Below, piece after piece: positions 33,909-42,894 of a stretch of 64,000 nucleotides of DNA. The translations under genes and the position numbers were made by a program. Below the pieces are notes generated by a model, which was not told the DNA's origin, did no database searches, and saw nothing but the letters and a program-made list of their open reading frames with translations. The DNA is from Chitinimonas koreensis (GTDB taxonomy: Bacteria > Pseudomonadota > Gammaproteobacteria > Burkholderiales > Chitinimonadaceae), in NCBI RefSeq assembly GCF_014353015.1, contig NZ_CP060704.1, positions 3,683,001-3,747,000 on the forward strand, written 5' to 3'. Each line of letters starts with the position of its first letter. Position 1 is the stretch's first letter.

Positions 33909-35036
33909 TCAACGGGTGTCTCGCGACACCCGTCGCCCTTGATCGGCAGGGATGCCGGTCATTGCTCCTTGCTGCCTCTCCCCTGAAAAAGCAGCAACTC
34001 CCACGGCCGCCAGTGTTTCGTCACGGGTGGCCTTATTTTTTTGCGCCAGCGCCCGCGCCGCCGCGAAGAAGGCCGGGAAATCGCCACCGACCGAGCGGAA
34101 CAGCGCGCGCCAGGCCGGCACCTTGTCGTGGTAGGTCGCCTGCGAGGCGAAATGCGCATTGTTGGGCAAGGGCGCGAACCAATAGTCGTAGCCCAGGTAG
34201 CCGCCCCACTCGGCCTTCAGCGCCGCATAGCGCTCGCCCAGCGCCGCCAGCACCCTGCCCTTCTCTTCCAGTTTCTCGTTCTCGCCCGCTTCGCTGCCGT
34301 AGATCGCAGCCAGTTGCCGGCGGCCGTCCTCCATCAGCGCGCGGAAGGCGGCGCGGCGCAGCTCCGCCTTGCGGTAGCCGGCTTCCAGCGCCGGATCGGC
34401 GCGCTCGGCCAGCCAGCGCTCGAAGCCCTCGAGCTCGACCGCGGTGGCGAAGGCCTCGTTGAAGGCGCTGTCGTCCTGCACGTAGACCACCTGGTGCGCC
34501 AGCTCGTGGAAGATCAGCCGCGCCAGCGCCGTCTCGTCGTAGCGCGCGGTGGTGTTGAGCAGTGGATCGTTGAACCAGCCCAGCGTCGAATAGGCCGGGA
34601 TGCCGTAGAGGAACACGTCCTCGCCGGCCGCCCGGCGCTCGTCGGCATAGCGCTGGGCGTCGGCCTCGACGTAGTAGCCGCGGTAGGCCAGGCAGCCGGC
34701 GATCGGGAAGCAGCTCTCGGTCGGCTGCAGCGACAAGGGCGGCGTGCTGACCACGTTCCACAGCGCATAGGGCCGGCCCAGGTCGGCGTAGCGGGTGTAG
34801 CTGGCATTGTCGGGCAGGCCGAGCGCGCTGATCGCGAAGGCGCGGATGCGGCGCGCCAGCCGGAGCTTGTCGGCCAGCGCCGGCGACGTGGCCGGATCGT
34901 CGATCACCGCGCCGATCGGCCGCGACTTGTTCATGACTTCGGCCTGGCCGCCGGCGGCCTGGCCGACGTAGGCGATGTTGGCGCAACCGGCCAGCAGGAC
35001 GGCGAGGAAAGACGGCAGAAAGAAGCGAGGGCGCAT
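33909..35036 (-). CDS. predicted aminopeptidase lipoprotein (PF10023 family)
   Basis: A 375-aa protein with a lipoprotein signal (RPRFFLPSFLAVLLAGC). It carries a zinc-peptidase-like motif, ARLIFHELAHQVVYVQDDSA followed by FNEAFATAVE, as in the family named putative aminopeptidase, in which HELAHQ replaces the classical HExxH. ALWNVVSTPPLSLQPTESCF and PAYSTLGWFNDPLLNTTARY are also family-like. Location is the periplasmic face of a membrane. The 3' end contains a hairpin (33912-33933, acgggtgtc paired with gacacccgt) that could terminate dctA transcription. Confidence 0.88.
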   Translation of the reverse strand: MRPRFFLPSFLAVLLAGCANIAYVGQAAGGQAEVMNKSRPIGAVIDDPATSPALADKLRLARRIRAFAISALGLPDNASYTRYADLGRPYALWNVVSTPPLSLQPTESCFPIAGCLAYRGYYVEADAQRYADERRAAGEDVFLYGIPAYSTLGWFNDPLLNTTARYDETALARLIFHELAHQVVYVQDDSAFNEAFATAVELEGFERWLAERADPALEAGYRKAELRRAAFRALMEDGRRQLAAIYGSEAGENEKLEEKGRVLAALGERYAALKAEWGGYLGYDYWFAPLPNNAHFASQATYHDKVPAWRALFRSVGGDFPAFFAAARALAQKNKATRDETLAAVGVAAFSGERQQGAMTGIPADQGRRVSRDTR

Positions 35037-35426
35037 GCTACTAGCCTAGCAAACGGATGGGGCGTGGCTGTCGGCCGAGATGTAACCCGGCTTCGGCAGC
35101 ATGGGGAAGACGGCATTCCAGCTTGGTGGCCGTCGGGTCGGATCGCCCGCAGCTGCGTGTGCGAGGAAACAAGAAAGGTAGAGCCGAACTGGGGGATTCA
35201 ATTTTGAGACCAGTTACCTGCCAGAACTTCTTGGAAAATATATTTTTACTTATAGTGATACAGTAAGGTCATCAGACTTGGAGCCACTCGAGGTTTGAGG
35301 GCACTTCCAGAAACCTACTTTCCGGAATTCTACGCAACTGAAAAATCGACGGGTTACGATGACCAAAGTGCCAGAATTCGAGGTTTCTGGAAGTCCCCTT
35401 ATGTCTTTACAGATCGAAAGGACGTT
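35037..35426. other. left border of the AT-rich island with a 14-bp inverted repeat
   Basis: GC content falls sharply after about 35200. acttccagaaacct (35303-35316) and aggtttctggaagt (35381-35394) form a perfect 14-bp inverted repeat around 64 bp, and ggaattc/gaattc copies sit beside each arm. An open frame begins at 35295 but runs through the inverted repeat and has no convincing ribosome site. The inverted repeat may be an element end or a transcript structure. Confidence 0.55.
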
Positions 35427-35857
35427 ATGTTTTACATAGATTTCTTACTGGTATTTGCATATACATTGTGTCTGGATTTGTTCTTAAATAAAATTGCGCC
35501 ACATTTTTTCCTTGGAAAAAATTGCTACTTATCGGCGGCTTATTTTGTATATTTTTTACGCTGTATGCACTTTTTTCACTGCTAAATGTGCTCAGAGCGA
35601 TCCGAGCGAGAGATGCATGGAATGGCGAGGCTGAGATATTATGGCCAATTGTATTTATAACAGTATTTAATTTAGCCCTTCGAGAATACACATTACTTGA
35701 CCCTACTCTCGCCAGGAGTGAGTGTAGCGATGTGAACTATCAAGGATGGTTCGCCTTATTTGAATTTTCTCGAATCTTGGCGATAAATTTTGCTTGTTAT
35801 TCCTTTTCATGGGCCTGGCTAAGTGTGGTCAGATCTTTTCTTTCAAGGAGGAAATGA
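35427..35857 (+). CDS. small multi-pass membrane protein of unknown function (apparent frameshift)
   Basis: AAAGGA lies before ATG 35427 (MFYIDFLLVFAYTLCLDLFL). This frame stops at 35585. A second frame starting right after the A6 run at 35516-35521 continues as LLLIGGLFCIFFTLYALFSL through to RSFLSRRK at 35857. One extra A in the run joins them into a 143-aa protein with about four membrane segments. The TGA overlaps the ATG of the next gene (ATGA), which supports the combined reading. AT-rich, foreign composition. Function unknown. Could be an assembly error or a slippage site. Confidence 0.55.
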
Positions 35858-36009
35858 TAAGCGAAGTAACCGATATTTATAATGAAATAACCAGTGGCGG
35901 CTTGCCTTCGCCAAAAAATATCTTGGCAGAAGCTGATCTAGAAGCCATTGCAAGCAACATTGCAATGTTACAGACGCACTTGATCGAGGAGACACTCTTA
36001 GCAGGCTGA
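35854..36009 (+). CDS. 51-aa hypothetical protein, translationally coupled
   Basis: AAGGAGG stands 2 nt before ATG 35854, which overlaps the TGA of the preceding membrane protein gene (ATGA). The product, MISEVTDIYNEITSGGLPSP then AEADLEAIASNIAMLQTHLI, is acidic and helical. No family recognised. Confidence 0.55.
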   Translation: MISEVTDIYNEITSGGLPSPKNILAEADLEAIASNIAMLQTHLIEETLLAG

Positions 36010-36186
36010 TGAGAAACTCTGCCAGCCAACCATAGAGTGGGGAAAAACAAGCCAAACAGGGCAGAGCCGCTCAAAAATTAAGCGAAATTCGCTCATCTTT
36101 TTAGCAAAACGGACAGGTTTCTCGGATTTCCGCGGTTTGGTGGGAACTAGAGAAAGTACGATCAATTCATACAGGAGCGAGAAATA

Positions 36187-36684
36187 ATGATGGTAAATAT
36201 CCCAGCGATCTGGCAGGCCAAATCAATTTGGCATAAGCTCTTCGCCATGATAGTTATTTTAGGAATGATTTTCGCCTGGAATTTCCATCAAAGATCACAG
36301 CATGAATATAGAATCAAGGAGGCCCTTAGAGCATTTGCGCACAGCAACGAGCAAGAAATGGATCTATTCTCGCAGAATGTAAATGCTGAGAGAGTATGTA
36401 TCCAACATGCTTACGAAGATAAAGATACTCTAGAAAAGAAAATGCAAGGTGAACTATCAATGCTTGAATACATCTATTACACTCCGGACAGCGAGGGGAA
36501 ATATAATTTAATATTCCTTAGACGCGGGCGAGTACTAAATATAGTTTCCTTATCGAAAAGCAAAGATATGGAGTGGACCCCTTTAAAATTGATCAAAGAA
36601 TTTTGCTCAAACAGTGGCCGCCTTTTTATTAATCAGACGAACGGGCGAAAAACTTTCTCTTTTGAACAGGAAAGAAAATCATGA
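36187..36684 (+). CDS. hypothetical protein with one N-terminal membrane segment
   Basis: A 165-aa AT-rich gene. CAGGAG lies about 9 nt before tandem ATGs at 36187 and 36190. Residues 19-31 (LFAMIVILGMIFA) form a membrane anchor; the rest is hydrophilic and periplasmic or cytoplasmic, with YYTPDSEGKYNLIFLRRGRV. Not recognised. Its stop overlaps the start of the DUF6973-EF-hand gene (ATGA), so the two are coupled, as expected for a toxin and partner or for an accessory protein; this is inference from arrangement. Confidence 0.65.
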   Translation: MMVNIPAIWQAKSIWHKLFAMIVILGMIFAWNFHQRSQHEYRIKEALRAFAHSNEQEMDLFSQNVNAERVCIQHAYEDKDTLEKKMQGELSMLEYIYYTPDSEGKYNLIFLRRGRVLNIVSLSKSKDMEWTPLKLIKEFCSNSGRLFINQTNGRKTFSFEQERKS

Positions 36685-37976
36685 CACTTATAACCGCAGG
36701 CCTGTATTCGAATTACCAGGCTGACAAACGTGGCGGCTTGAAGCAAGGGGAAGCAAAGGGTATTAATGATCAATACGACGCCTATCGACACGCACTATTT
36801 TCAGCAATGCTAACGATCCGCTTTGGAGAAGCGTACGCACGTTCCGTCACTGAAGATCATGAAGTAAACGACCCCAATACAGCGGAAGAATCCAACATGG
36901 ATCGTTGGAACAATGATGTGGGGGTACAAATTGGACTGAGCATTCAACCCGACGAGGATTTGGCACAAAAGGTATACGATGCTGTCAGGATAGGAATCAC
37001 AATTAATGACCCTATGAATGACTCCCGCAGGTACGGTATAGATCCAATCACTATTGATCTGGATTATTCAGCCCCAGAATTCAACCGCGAAGGCCGCGGC
37101 GCCTACGATCAAATCGACGACAAAGTCTCCACCGACTTCAACCGCGCCATCGGCTGGCAACCCCCACGCGACCCGCTCGCCCTCGACCTCGACGGCGACG
37201 GCGTCGAAACCACTCCCGCCGACGGCAACATCCTGTTCGACCACGACGCCGACGGCCTCAAGACCGGTACCGGCTGGCTCTCCGCCGACGACGCCTGGCT
37301 GGTCCACGACCTCGACGGCAACGGCACCATCGACTCCGGCCGCGAGCTGTTCGGCGTCGATACCCAGGTTCCGGGCGGTACGGCCACCGATGGCTTCGCC
37401 GCCGCCCGCATGCTCGACAGCAACGCCGACGGCGTCCTCAGCGCCGACGACACCGCCTGGTCCGAACTCAAGCTCTGGCGCGACCTCAATCAGGACGGCC
37501 TCTCGCAGGCCGGCGAACTGCAATCACTGGCCGCCCATGGCATCGCGAGCATCGGCCTGAGCGCCACCCTGCAGAATCGCGACCTCGGCAATGGTAACGT
37601 CATCCTATACGGTGGCGAGTACACCCGTACCGATGGCAGCACCGGCCTCGCCAATGCCCACAACCTCGGCCAAGACACCTTCCACAGCGAATACGTCGAC
37701 CCGCTGCCGGTCAGCGAGGCCGCCGCCGCCCTGCCCGACATGCAAGGCTCCGGCCACGTCCGCAGCCTGCGCGAGGCCATGAGCCAGTCGCCCCAGTTAC
37801 TCGAACTGGTGCAGCGCTTTGTCCAGGCCGCCAGCAGTACCGAGCAGGCGGCGCTGGCCGGGCAGATCGCGCTGGCCTGGGGCGAGACCAGCCCGCTACA
37901 GGCTGAGGCAGTCAAGAGGTCGCCGGACTTTGGAAACTGGCGCCGACCGGCGGTTTTGGTGGCTACAGGCAGATAG
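36681..37976 (+). CDS. DUF6973 plus EF-hand/RTX-associated protein (truncated relative to the RTX gene)
   Basis: A 431-aa two-part protein. Residues 1-145, AT-rich, have a DUF6973-like pattern: DQYDAYRHALFSAMLTIRFG, AYARSVTEDHEV, SNMDRWNNDVGVQIG. From residue 146 (DKVSTDFNRAIGWQPPRDPL) it is GC-rich and nearly the same as residues 214-480 of the RTX protein downstream, with calcium-binding loops DLDGDGVETT, DLDGNGTIDSG, DSNADGVLSADD and DLNQDGLSQAGE. After WGETSPLQ homology ends, and it closes with 24 unrelated residues instead of RTX repeats. No secretion signal is seen. It looks like a displaced cassette joined to a partial constant region. Confidence 0.75.
   Translation: MTLITAGLYSNYQADKRGGLKQGEAKGINDQYDAYRHALFSAMLTIRFGEAYARSVTEDHEVNDPNTAEESNMDRWNNDVGVQIGLSIQPDEDLAQKVYDAVRIGITINDPMNDSRRYGIDPITIDLDYSAPEFNREGRGAYDQIDDKVSTDFNRAIGWQPPRDPLALDLDGDGVETTPADGNILFDHDADGLKTGTGWLSADDAWLVHDLDGNGTIDSGRELFGVDTQVPGGTATDGFAAARMLDSNADGVLSADDTAWSELKLWRDLNQDGLSQAGELQSLAAHGIASIGLSATLQNRDLGNGNVILYGGEYTRTDGSTGLANAHNLGQDTFHSEYVDPLPVSEAAAALPDMQGSGHVRSLREAMSQSPQLLELVQRFVQAASSTEQAALAGQIALAWGETSPLQAEAVKRSPDFGNWRRPAVLVATGR
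37118..37902 (+). repeat. 785-bp direct repeat, copy A (constant region fragment)
   Basis: Matches 39187-39983. The first ~317 bp (37118-37434) differ by only about eight substitutions plus a 12-bp gap (ctcgacctcgac is added in copy B). From 37435 identity drops abruptly to roughly 80-85 per cent. Such a mosaic is typical of gene conversion. Composition changes sharply from AT-rich to GC-rich at its start. Confidence 0.92.
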
Positions 37977-38038
37977 AATCTATAACATGCCGGGTTCGTT
38001 TTTTAATCCGCCTTTTATTTCACTCACCGGGTGACGAG

Positions 38039-38536
38039 ATGACGAGCGACTTCACAGTTTCCGCATATTTTACATTTAACATTACCACTCTAATCTTAGG
38101 CTGCGCATTGATCCTTAAAATCATTGCAGCAAATCCACTGGAAAAAGGGAAATTAAGTCTTTTCAAACCAATAAAAAAAGGATTATTAATTCGCGCATTC
38201 CTGTATGTATTAGCAATGATTTTCTTTTCCTACAGCTGCTTATCAATATGGGCTGGATGGGAAGAAATTGAAAGGAGTGGGGGCAATGCATTAACCAACT
38301 GGAAGGTTTATGCAGCCATTAGTTTTGGATGTTGGTTCTTATTTTCACCAGCATTAATCCCAGGGATTTTGGCAGCCACAGCATCAATGCACCTAGGTGA
38401 GAGGTATACACAACTCTCACTACCCGAAGCCATAAGATTAACCTGTTTAGAATCAGAAAAAGCCAGATTGATTAGACTCATCGCATTAATCTCGGCCCCC
38501 GTTGCTGGTTTCTTATTTTTTCTCTTGTTAATTTAA
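38039..38536 (+). CDS. four-segment membrane protein, candidate partner or immunity protein
   Basis: A 165-aa AT-rich gene between the DUF6973 gene and the RTX gene. Hydrophobic segments lie at about 13-30 (FNITTLILGCALILKII), 50-70 (IRAFLYVLAMIFFSYSCLSI), 88-112 and 142-164 (RLIALISAPVAGFLFFLLLI). No family recognised. Its position 9 bp before the RTX gene and between two cassette-bearing genes fits an accessory or immunity role, but nothing in the sequence proves it. Confidence 0.65.
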   Translation: MTSDFTVSAYFTFNITTLILGCALILKIIAANPLEKGKLSLFKPIKKGLLIRAFLYVLAMIFFSYSCLSIWAGWEEIERSGGNALTNWKVYAAISFGCWFLFSPALIPGILAATASMHLGERYTQLSLPEAIRLTCLESEKARLIRLIALISAPVAGFLFFLLLI

Positions 38537-38545
38537 GGATTACAA

Positions 38546-41500
38546 ATGTCAACCGATTGGATTGGACTGAGTGGAACCGTTGAATGGATTCGCACTATTG
38601 GACAAGATGGAACAGGTTCATATTTCCAAGAGGATAGCTATGGCGCAGCAATGACGTTGGCAGGTACCTATATATCGGCAGCCGACATGGCTTCTACGTC
38701 GGCCAACTTCGGAACTGCTGTCTCCTCACATCTCGCCGCACTTGGCGCACTAATGAGCATGGCAAAAATCGCTCAAGCTATCCAAAGAGGAGATGATGTT
38801 TCCGGAGTTGATGTTGCTGGAGCCATAAATGGTATTCTTGGGGCGACAAGCAATGCAGCAAAAATAATGGGCGCGGCAACTGCATCAAACGCAGCTGCCG
38901 TATTAGCCGTCGGAGTGACTTCCTACATGGTCACTCGCGGCGTCATGGAGGCCAAGTGGTTTGGTAATGGCAATGGCGGATCTGAATCTCTCGAAGATAA
39001 ATTACGTCGAGTAACTGAATCCATTTACGATAAAATACATAGAGAGGAACAAAAAACACTATCTTCTCCTATTTCGCTAGATGAAGTTAATGCTGCCCGT
39101 AGTGCATTAGGCAAGCCTCCTTTCACACGAGATCAATGGGATGCAATCAAGCGCGGTAAACCTGTCTTGGGCCAATGCCGCATCAACGACAAAGTCTCCA
39201 CCGACTTCAACCGCGCCATCGGCTACCAACCCCCACGCGACCCCTTGGCCCTCGACCTCGACCTCGACCTCGACGGCGACGGCGTCGAAACCACTCCCGC
39301 CGACGGCAACATCCTGTTCGACCACGACGCCGACGGCCTCAAGACCGGTACCGGCTGGCTCTCCGCCGACGACGCCTGGCTGGTTCGCGACCTCGACGGC
39401 AACGGCACCATCGACTCCGGCCGCGAACTGTTCGGCGTCGATACCCAGGTTCCGGGCGGTACGGCCACCGATGGCTTCGCCGCCGCCCGCATGCTCGACA
39501 GCAACGCCGACGGCCAGCTCAGCGCGGCCGACGCGGCCTGGAACGAACTCAAGCTCTGGCGCGATCTGAACCAGGACGGCATATCGCAGGCCGGCGAACT
39601 GCAATCGCTCGATGCCCACGGCGTGGCGAGCATCTCGCTGCACTCATCGCTGCAAGATCGCAATCTCGGCAATGGTAACGTCATCCTGTATGGCGGCGAG
39701 TACACCCGCACCGATGGCAGCACCGGCCTGACCAATGCCCTGAACCTCGGCCAGGACACCTTCCACCGCGAATACGTCGACCCGCTGCCGATCAGCGAAG
39801 CCGCCGCCGCCCTGCCCGACCTGCAGGGTTCCGGCCAGGTGCGCGACCTGCGCGAGGCGATGAGCCAGTCGCCCCAACTGCTGGCACTGGTGCAGCGCTT
39901 CGCCCAGGCCACCAGCAGCTCCGAACAGGCGGCGCTGGTAGGGCAGATCGTGCTGGCCTGGGGCGAGACCAGCCCGCTGCAGGGCGGACAGGATGGCTTC
40001 ATGCAATGGCAAGACGGCCACGCCTACCGCCTGACCTACGCCGATCGCGACGTGGTGCTGACCGTGCGCGACGGCCAGGACCATGCCGTGCTGCCCTATG
40101 TGGAGACGCTGGAACGCTTCAATGGCCGGACCTTGGTCAGCGGGCCTGGCGAGAACGACCCGTTCACCTGGAACGGGCTGCTCCCGCTGGGTACCAGCTC
40201 CAACAATGGCTCGATCGCGGACTTGACGTATTACGGCCTGATCGAGCGGCCCCAGCTCGACCTGCTGATGCAGGCCTGGCGGTCGCTGGCCGGCTCGGTC
40301 TACCAGGCGCTGGCCGTCCAGACCCGCCAGGCGGACTGGTTCGACCAGGTCGAACTGGTGTTCGACGAGACCGGCGTGCGGATGGACTTCGGCAGGCTCG
40401 ATGCACAGATCGCAGCCGCAGCCGAGGTCGACGCGGCCGGCGCGCTGCTCGACCTCCTGACCTTCGTCAGTGCACACGGCGGCGACAACCTGGCGCACAT
40501 GGGCTGGGACTACCGCAGCACGCTGGCCCGCGTGGCGACGCAGGCCGACCCGGCCGCGCTGGCGGATTTGCAGCTGGACCTGAACGAATTCGACCTGGCC
40601 GGCGTGAACGGGGCGACCGGCCCGCTGCAGGGCGGTGCCGGCCAGGACGCGCTGTTCGGCGCCGCCGGCCACGACACGCTGGAAGGCGCCGCCGGCAACG
40701 ACCTGCTGCTCGGTGGCGCCGGTGACGATCGCCTGGTGGGCGGCGACGACAGTGCGAACGACACCCTGATCGGCGGGACGGGCAGCGATTTCCTGCAAGG
40801 CGACGGCGGGGCCGACCTCTATGGCTTCCGCCGCGGCGACGGCGCGGACACCATCGAGAGCGCGGTGCACGACGCCGACGAGACCGACACGCTGGTGTTC
40901 GGGCCGGGCATCGCGGCAGCCGATCTAAGCTTCCGCCGCGTGGGCAACGACCTGGTCATCGGCTACGGCGCGGGCGACTCGATCACCGTCAAGTATCACT
41001 ATGGTTCGCCGAACTGGGCCAGCTATGCCGGCCTCAAGCAGGTGGTCTTCGACGGCGGCAGCCTGCAATCCTTGCAGGCCCTGATCTCGGCCAGCGCACT
41101 CGTGCTGGGCGACGCCGCGGTCAACAGCGATTTCGGCGCCGCCGCCGACTGGATCGTGGCCGGCGCCGGCAACGACACCATCGCGGCCGGCGACGGCGAC
41201 AACCGTGTCTACGGCAACGGCGGCGACGACGCGCTGAGCGCGCGCTGGGGCGCCGACCTGCTCGACGGCGGCGCCGGCGACGACCGGCTCGACGGCGACA
41301 TCGGCGCCGATACCCTGGTCGGCGGCACCGGCAGCGACTGGATGAACGGTGCCAGCGGCAACGATACCTACCGCCTCGCCCTGGGCGACGGCGCGGACAT
41401 CATCGAGAGCGCAGCGCACGATGCCGACGAGGTCGACACGCTGGTATTCGGGCAGGGTATCGCCGCCGCCGATCTGGCGTTCCACCGCGAAGGCAACGAC

Positions 41501-42777
41501 CTGATCGTCGCCTACGGCGCCGGCGACGCGGTCACCGTCAAGCACCACTACGGCTCGCCGAACTGGAGCAGCTACGCCGCGCTCAAACAGATCGTCTTCG
41601 CCGACGGCAGCACGGCCCGACTTGCGGACCTGCTGGCCGACATGGCCATGGCCATGACTGGCACCGACGGAGCCGACTACCCCAGCCTGACCGACGCGCG
41701 CGAGGTCTACCGGGCTGGTGCCGGCAACGACACGGTCCAGGCCTATGGCGGCAACGACGTCCTCGACGGCGGCACGGGCAACGACTACCTAGACGGTGGC
41801 TACGGCGACGACCTGCTGGACGGCGGCGCGGGCAACGACCGGCTGCTCGATACCGAAGGCGCGGACACCTACATGTTCGAGCGCGGCGATGGCAACGACA
41901 CGATCAACGACAACAGCAGCACCAGCCAGCCGGACACGCTGCGCTTCGGCAGCGGCATCGGGCTCGACGACCTGACATTCCAGATGGTCGACAAGAACCT
42001 GGTCATCCGCTACGGCGGGACCGATACGGTCGCCATCCTCAACCACTACGGCTTCGGCTATCCATGGTACGGCGCCAACCGGATCGAACGGCTGCAATTG
42101 GCCGACGGGACCGACCTCGACCTCTCGGCCGCCGTGGCGGCCAAGGGCATCTCCGGTTCATCGGACAGCGAAACCCTGGAATTCGACGACAACGGCACGC
42201 TGGCCTGGGCCGGCGGTGGCAGCGATGGCCTGTATGGCGGCAACGGCGACGACAGCTTGTACGGCGAAGGCGGCAACGACCTGATCAATGCAGGGGCGGC
42301 GACGACCTACTGATCGGCGGCAGTGGCGCCGACCGATTGTATGGCGTGGCCGGGGACGACCGGCTCGAAGGCGGCGCGGGTGACGACACCCTGTACGGCG
42401 GCGCCGGGAATGACCGCTACGACTTCGGCCGGGGCGACGGCAACGACTGGCTGGGCGACAGCGATGGCGATCAGGACACGGTGCGCTTCGGCACCGACGT
42501 GACCGGCGAGCAGTTGTGGTTCCGTCGCGCCGGCAGCGATCTGGTGGTCGATGTCGTCGGGACGGACGACCGCCTGACCGTGCAGGACTGGTACCAAGGC
42601 AGCGCCTACCGGGTCGAAAGCTTCGAAACCGCCGATGGCAAGGTGCTGCTGCAGAGCCAGGTGGACGCCCTGGTACAGGCCATGGCGGGCCTCACGCCGC
42701 CGCCGCTGGGGCAGTTGACGCTGGCGGCCGAGCAGCAGCAGGCGCTGGCGCCGGTGCTGGCTGCCAGCTGGCATTGA
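38546..42777 (+). CDS. large RTX (haemolysin-type calcium-binding) protein, apparent frameshift near the C-terminus
   Basis: About 1410 aa if the frame is repaired. Residues 1-213 are an AT-rich, Ala-rich, partly hydrophobic unique region. From 214 there are EF-hand-like loops (DLDGDGVETT, DLDGNGTIDSG, DLNQDGISQAGE). Four blocks of glycine-rich nonapeptides follow (GGAGDDRLVGG, GGTGNDYLDGGYGDDLLDGG), each ending in a haemolysin-related unit such as ADTYMFERGDGNDTIND and DTLRFGSGIGLDDLTFQ. The frame stops at 42313; one G added to gggg at 42293-42296 continues RTX repeats to 42777 (RVESFETADGKVLLQSQ). Such proteins are exported by type I secretion; no exporter genes are in the window. Confidence 0.85.
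39187..39983 (+). repeat. 797-bp direct repeat, copy B (inside the RTX gene)
   Basis: Counterpart of 37118-37902, 12 bp longer owing to two extra Leu-Asp codon pairs. Encodes the EF-hand region directly after the unique N-terminal cassette of the RTX protein. Sharp identity drop after 39512. Confidence 0.92.
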
Positions 42778-42792
42778 GCGTACGGCCCGACG

Positions 42793-42863
42793 GTAGGAGC
42801 GGCTTCAGCCGCGAATGGTCGATCGTAGACAGAACGGCGATTCGCGGCTGAAGCCGCTCCTAC
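42793..42863. repeat. REP doublet (REPIN), copy 4
   Basis: gtaggagcggcttcagccgc ... gcggctgaagccgctcctac with a ~25-bp spacer, 15 bp after the RTX gene and 31 bp before the likely end of the BenE gene. Confidence 0.93.
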
Positions 42864-42894
42864 GAAGTCCTTCCACCGTCGGTTCCGCTCTCGG

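Noticed and set aside
33912..33933. Dedicated dctA terminator
   Set aside because: The hairpin is good but lies within the coding end of the convergent peptidase gene and lacks a T run, so it is mentioned there rather than called separately.
35295..35585. 96-codon frame beginning before the membrane protein
   Set aside because: Its first third passes through the 14-bp inverted repeat and has no ribosome site, whereas ATG 35427 has AAAGGA at proper distance.
42606..42894. C-terminal extension of the BenE-like protein
   Set aside because: Encoded by the REPIN and the antisense of the RTX gene; the neighbouring frame gives a normal-length protein.
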